Assembly (NCBI GenBank): GCA_041393535.1
Contig: JAWKJY010000002.1
Span: 1 to 64,000, forward strand
Reading direction: 5' to 3'
DNA length: 64,000 nucleotides
From: JAWKJY01 sp041393535
GTDB lineage: Bacteria; Actinomycetota; Thermoleophilia; Gaiellales; Gaiellaceae
A program made the position numbers and the translations under genes. Positions 61,226 through 64,000 of the stretch are shown here, in pieces. The stretch's first letter is position 1. The number at the start of each line of letters is the position of its first letter. The notes below the pieces were generated by a model. That model was given only the letters and a program-made list of their open reading frames with translations. It was not told the DNA's origin and made no database searches.

Positions 61226-62267
61226 CCCGCGGCCGCGCGCCGCGACCGCGTCCCCGACCTCGACGGTCGTGGCCGTGCCACCGACGTCCGCGTGCGCGGG
61301 CCCTCGGCGCAGGTCGCCTCGAGCGCGCGCATGATCCGCGCGCCGGCCGCGGAGGCTCGCCCAGGTGCTCGAGCATCAGGGCGACGCACCAGATCGCGCC
61401 CATCGGGTTCCCGATCCCCTGCCCGGCGATGTCGGGCGCGGAGCCGTGCACCGGCTCGAACAGCCCGGGAGCGTCGCTGCCGGGCGAGACGTTCGCGCTC
61501 GCCGCGGTGCCCATCCCGCCCTGGATCGCCGCCGCGAGGTCGGTGAGGATGTCGCCGAAGAGGTTCGAGGCGACGACGACGTCGAGGCTCTCCGGGTTGC
61601 GCACCATGCGCGCGGCCAGCGCGTCGACGAGCACGCGCTCGAGCCGCACGTCCGGGAAGTCGGCGTGCACCGCGTCGGCGACCTCGTCCCAGAGGACGTA
61701 GCCGTAGCGGGACGCGTTCGACTTCGTCGCGCTCGTCAGCACCTTGCCGCGCGCCTGCGCCAGCTCGAACGCGTAGCGGATCACGCGCTCGCACCCGGTG
61801 CGCGTGAACACGCTCGTCTCGATCCCGACCTCGAGCGCGTGCCCCTGGTGGACGCGGCCGCCGACGCCCGCGTACTCGCCCTCGGTGTTCTCGCGCACGA
61901 CGACGAAGTCGACGTCCGCCGACCCGCGGTTCGCGAGCGGGCCGGGGATCCCGGGGAGCAGGCGCGCCGGGCGGACGTTCGCCCAGAGGTCGAGCCGCTG
62001 CCGGATCGGCAGGATCATCTGCCAGAGCGAGAGGTGGTCGGGGACGCTCGGGTGGCCGCACGCGCCGAGCACGCAGGCCGAGTGGGCGCGCAGCGTCTCC
62101 TCCCAGTCGTCCGGCATGAGGGAGCCGACGCGGTGGTAGCGGTCGGAGCCCCAGTCGAGCTCGGTGAACTCGAGCGCGAGGTCGAGGGCCTCGAGGACCT
62201 TGCGGGCCTCGGCGACCACCTCGACGCCGACGCCGTCACCGGGAAGGAGCGCGATGCGATGGGCCAT
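61222..62267 (-). CDS. Isopropylmalate/tartrate (D-malate)-type dehydrogenase (3' end frameshifted)
   Basis: About 345 residues of the decarboxylating beta-hydroxyacid dehydrogenase family. Visible features: ALLPGDGVGVEVVAEARKVL, LWANVRPARLLPGIPGPL, the substrate and metal region VVVRENTEGEYAGVGGR, TSATKSNASRYGYVLWDEV, VVASNLFGDILTDLAAAIQG and EPVHGSAPDIAGQGIGNPMG. The Pro-Gly-Ile-Pro loop and FVVVRENTEGEY fit tartrate/D-malate dehydrogenases better than LeuB. ATG 62267 has TATGAT at 62274-62279. After about 61370 the frame shifts twice (RIMRALEATCAEGPRT, then DVGGTATTVEVGDAVAA), so the true stop is uncertain. Confidence 0.85.
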
Positions 62268-62273
62268 CGGCGG

Positions 62274-62279
62274 ATCATA
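62274..62279 (-). promoter_or_regulatory. -10 box (TATGAT), leaderless dehydrogenase gene
   Basis: TATGAT begins 12 nt before ATG 62267. It is the closest match to the TATAAT consensus among the leaderless genes here. The divergent MFS start is 53 bp from the dehydrogenase start. Confidence 0.55.
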
Positions 62280-62301
62280 GGGGCCGCGCCGCCGGGGCGT
62301 G

Positions 62302-62312
62302 CGTGGTCTGAT
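62302..62312 (+). promoter_or_regulatory. Conserved CGTGGTCTGAT before MFS gene 1
   Basis: The same 11 bases precede the second MFS gene at 63561-63571, at the same distance from the ATG. They contain TCTGAT as likely -10. Duplication of the gene with its promoter explains this. Confidence 0.5.
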
Positions 62313-62319
62313 ACCGCGC

Positions 62320-63540
62320 ATGCCGACGACCGGCGACCCCCCGAGCCGCACCCGCGTGATCCTGGCGTTCGTCGGCGCGTTCCTCGCCGTGGCGCTGGTC
62401 TACGGCTGCGTCTTCGTCGTGCCGCCGCTGATCTCGACCTTCACGGACGACCTCGGCCTGAGCCACGCGCAGGCGGGGCTGCTGATGAGCGCCTACCTGG
62501 CCGCGTACGCCCTGACGAGCTTCCTCTCCGGCCCGCTCGCCGACCGGGTCGGCCTCGTGCGGGCGATCAGCGGCGGCCTCGTGCTCGCGGGGCTGGCCGG
62601 CATCCTCTTCGCGTCGACCTCGAGCCTCGCCGTCTTCCTCGTCGCGCGGGCGCTGCTCGGCGTCTCCGTCGCGATCGTCTACGCCCCCGGGATCACGCTG
62701 GTCTCGCGCCTCGTGCCGCCGCAGCGGCTGAACCTGGCCGTGGGGATCTTCCTCTCCGGGGTCTCGGCCGGCATCGCCGTCGCCTTCCTGCTCACCCCGC
62801 TGCTCGAGGACGCGCTCTCGTGGCGCTGGCCGTTCGTCGTCTTCGCCATCGCGACGATCGCGGGCGCCGCGGCCTTCGCCCTGCTCGCGCACGGCCTGGG
62901 CGGCGCCCGGTCGGCCGCCGGCGCCGAGCGGCGAGGCGAGCTGGCCTCGCTCTTCCGCAACGCAGCGTTCGTCAGGGTCTGCGCCGGCCTGTTCACGGGG
63001 ATGTTCGCGCTCTACGGCGTCTACACGTGGATCGCGCCCTACCTGGACGAGTCCGCGGGCTTCTCGGCCGGCCGGATCTCCCTCGCACTGACCGCGGGGA
63101 CGGTGGTCGGGATCCCGGCGACGATGGCGGCGGGGTGGCTCGCGGATCGGCTCGGGCGCCCGGTGGCGGTCGCGGGCCTCGGCCTGGCGACGGCGATCGC
63201 GGTGCTCCCGTTCGCCATGACCGACACGATCTCGTACCCGGCCGCGCTCGCGATCACGCTCGTCGCCTCCGCGGGAACGACCGCCGGGATGTCCGTCCTC
63301 TTCGCCGTCCCGCCCAGGACCGTCGCCCCCGCCCAGGCCGCGGGCGCAGCAGGGCTCTCGGTCTCGATCGCGATGGCCGGCGCGATCACGTCGACGTACG
63401 TCGGCGGCGCGCTCGTCGGCTGGACGGACGGCTACGACGTCCCCTTCGTCGTGTTCTCGATCGCGACGCTCGTCGCGGTGCTCGTGGTCTTCCCGATCGC
63501 CGCTCGCGGCCTGGCGCGCGCACGCCCGGGCAGCGCCTGA
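62320..63540 (+). CDS. MFS transporter 1 of a tandem pair
   Basis: 406 residues, 12 helices. Motif A appears as SGPLADRVGLVRAISGG; VYAPGITLVSRLVPPQR and the second-half GWLADRLGRPVAVAG match the pattern of cyanate/nitrate-type and sugar-efflux MFS carriers. ATG 62320 is chosen because TCTGAT (62307-62312) begins 13 nt upstream, as in its neighbour. The next gene is a close paralogue. Adjacent dehydrogenase and peptidase genes might hint at an organic acid substrate, but this is weak. Confidence 0.9.
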   Translation: MPTTGDPPSRTRVILAFVGAFLAVALVYGCVFVVPPLISTFTDDLGLSHAQAGLLMSAYLAAYALTSFLSGPLADRVGLVRAISGGLVLAGLAGILFASTSSLAVFLVARALLGVSVAIVYAPGITLVSRLVPPQRLNLAVGIFLSGVSAGIAVAFLLTPLLEDALSWRWPFVVFAIATIAGAAAFALLAHGLGGARSAAGAERRGELASLFRNAAFVRVCAGLFTGMFALYGVYTWIAPYLDESAGFSAGRISLALTAGTVVGIPATMAAGWLADRLGRPVAVAGLGLATAIAVLPFAMTDTISYPAALAITLVASAGTTAGMSVLFAVPPRTVAPAQAAGAAGLSVSIAMAGAITSTYVGGALVGWTDGYDVPFVVFSIATLVAVLVVFPIAARGLARARPGSA

Positions 63541-63578
63541 GCGCGCAGCGCCCCGGCGGACGTGGTCTGATGCACCGC

Positions 63579-64000
63579 ATGGACGCGACGAGGGACGCTC
63601 CCGGCGGGCTGCGCGTGACGCTCGCGTTCGCCGGCGCCTTCGTCGCGGTCGGCCTCGTCTACCTCGGCGTCTTCGTCGTGCCGCCGCTGATCACCGTGTT
63701 CACGGACGACCTCGGGCTGTCGCACTCCGAGTCCGGGCTGCTGATGAGCATGTACCTGATCGCGTACGCGCTGACGAGCTTCACGAGCGGGCCGCTGGCC
63801 GACCGCTTCGGCGCCGCCCAGGTGATGTTCGCCGGCGCCGTGATCGTCGGGCTCTCGTCGCTCCTGTTCATGGCGACGGAGAGCCTCGCCGTCTTCCTCG
63901 TCGCGCGCTTCGGCGTGGGCGTCGGCACCGCCCTCGTGTACGCGCCGGGCATCACGTTCGCGGCGAGGCTCCTGCCGGCGAGGCGGATGACGACCGGGAT
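63579..64000 (+). CDS. MFS transporter 2 of a tandem pair (truncated by window end)
   Basis: The first 140 codons are present. It is clearly paralogous to the previous gene: both read YxxVFVVPPLIxxFTDDLGLSH, LLMSxYLxAYALTSFxSGPLADR and LVYAPGITF/L. ATG 63579 follows TCTGAT at 63566-63571 by 13 nt; an in-frame ATG at 63570 is less likely. The sequence runs past base 64000. Confidence 0.88.
   Translation, partial: MDATRDAPGGLRVTLAFAGAFVAVGLVYLGVFVVPPLITVFTDDLGLSHSESGLLMSMYLIAYALTSFTSGPLADRFGAAQVMFAGAVIVGLSSLLFMATESLAVFLVARFGVGVGTALVYAPGITFAARLLPARRMTTG

Noticed and set aside
1..64000. tRNA, rRNA, insertion sequence, prophage or integrase genes
   Set aside because: I looked for these and saw no convincing case; a covariance-model search would be needed to exclude small RNA genes.

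Overview
The window is very GC-rich and gene-dense. It uses many GTG starts and four-base start/stop overlaps, and many genes start without a Shine-Dalgarno sequence just downstream of a TANNNT -10 box. Gene content (a hopanoid island, transmembrane Ser/Thr kinases with FHA proteins, repetitive secreted beta-propellers, a DUF1800/DUF1501 pair, PilZ-linked glycosyltransferase-like proteins) fits a high-GC actinomycete-grade bacterium, most likely Thermoleophilia/Solirubrobacterales. That placement is inference from gene content; no rRNA or tRNA gene was seen.

Layout. 1-6.6 kb: two related membrane GT2-like/PilZ proteins on the minus strand flank a secreted beta-propeller with a Pro/Ala repeat tail; all three carry single-base frame breaks. 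6.7-11.3 kb: an acyl-CoA synthetase divergent from a VAO-type flavin oxidase, an SRPBCC-like gene and a CBS-domain protein. 11.3-17.4 kb, minus: a DHA2 efflux pump, two overlapping metallo-beta-lactamase-fold genes, an alpha/beta hydrolase, a membrane protein and an FAD monooxygenase. 17.4-21.4 kb: two convergent CPA2-type antiporters. 21.4-28.5 kb: a signalling block (two Ser/Thr kinases, two tail-anchored FHA proteins, an FHA-HtrA protease) with a MOSC gene. 28.6-33 kb: MaoC hydratase, M19 dipeptidase, VOC protein, SDR-DUF2867, OsmC. 33-37.3 kb: an overlapping FAH-ALDH-E1 operon that looks like sugar-acid or 2-oxo-acid catabolism. 37.4-41.5 kb: HDAC-like deacetylase, thioredoxin-TPR protein and two small envelope proteins, with two gene-poor gaps.

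41.7-54.8 kb is a hopanoid island. shc-hpnA-hpnH-hpnG-ispH form a tightly packed minus-strand operon, hpnE lies upstream, and hpnC-hpnD form a second operon. A DUF1800/DUF1501/cupredoxin operon sits between hpnE and hpnD. Together these would make presqualene/squalene (HpnC, HpnD, HpnE), cyclise it (Shc), extend and trim the side chain (HpnH, HpnG), and supply isoprenoid precursor (IspH). 55-64 kb: small membrane genes, an aldo/keto reductase, a periplasmic binding/peptidoglycan-binding protein with a NodB deacetylase, a PNPOx-like protein, an NmrA-like protein, an M20 peptidase, a tartrate/isopropylmalate-type dehydrogenase and two tandem MFS transporters, the second cut by the window end.

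The most unusual signals are non-coding. (1) A 57-bp module, identical in two copies and nearly identical in a third, lies upstream of shc, hpnC and the DUF1800 operon, always pointing at the gene and next to GGGACATGTCCC-like sites. (2) A roughly 150-bp two-hairpin element occurs three times just 3' of unrelated genes. (3) A recurrent -10 box lies 12-14 nt before the start codon of at least 14 genes, indicating widespread leaderless transcription. Many genes carry one or two single-base frame breaks although both halves remain well conserved; assembly or base-call error is the simplest explanation.
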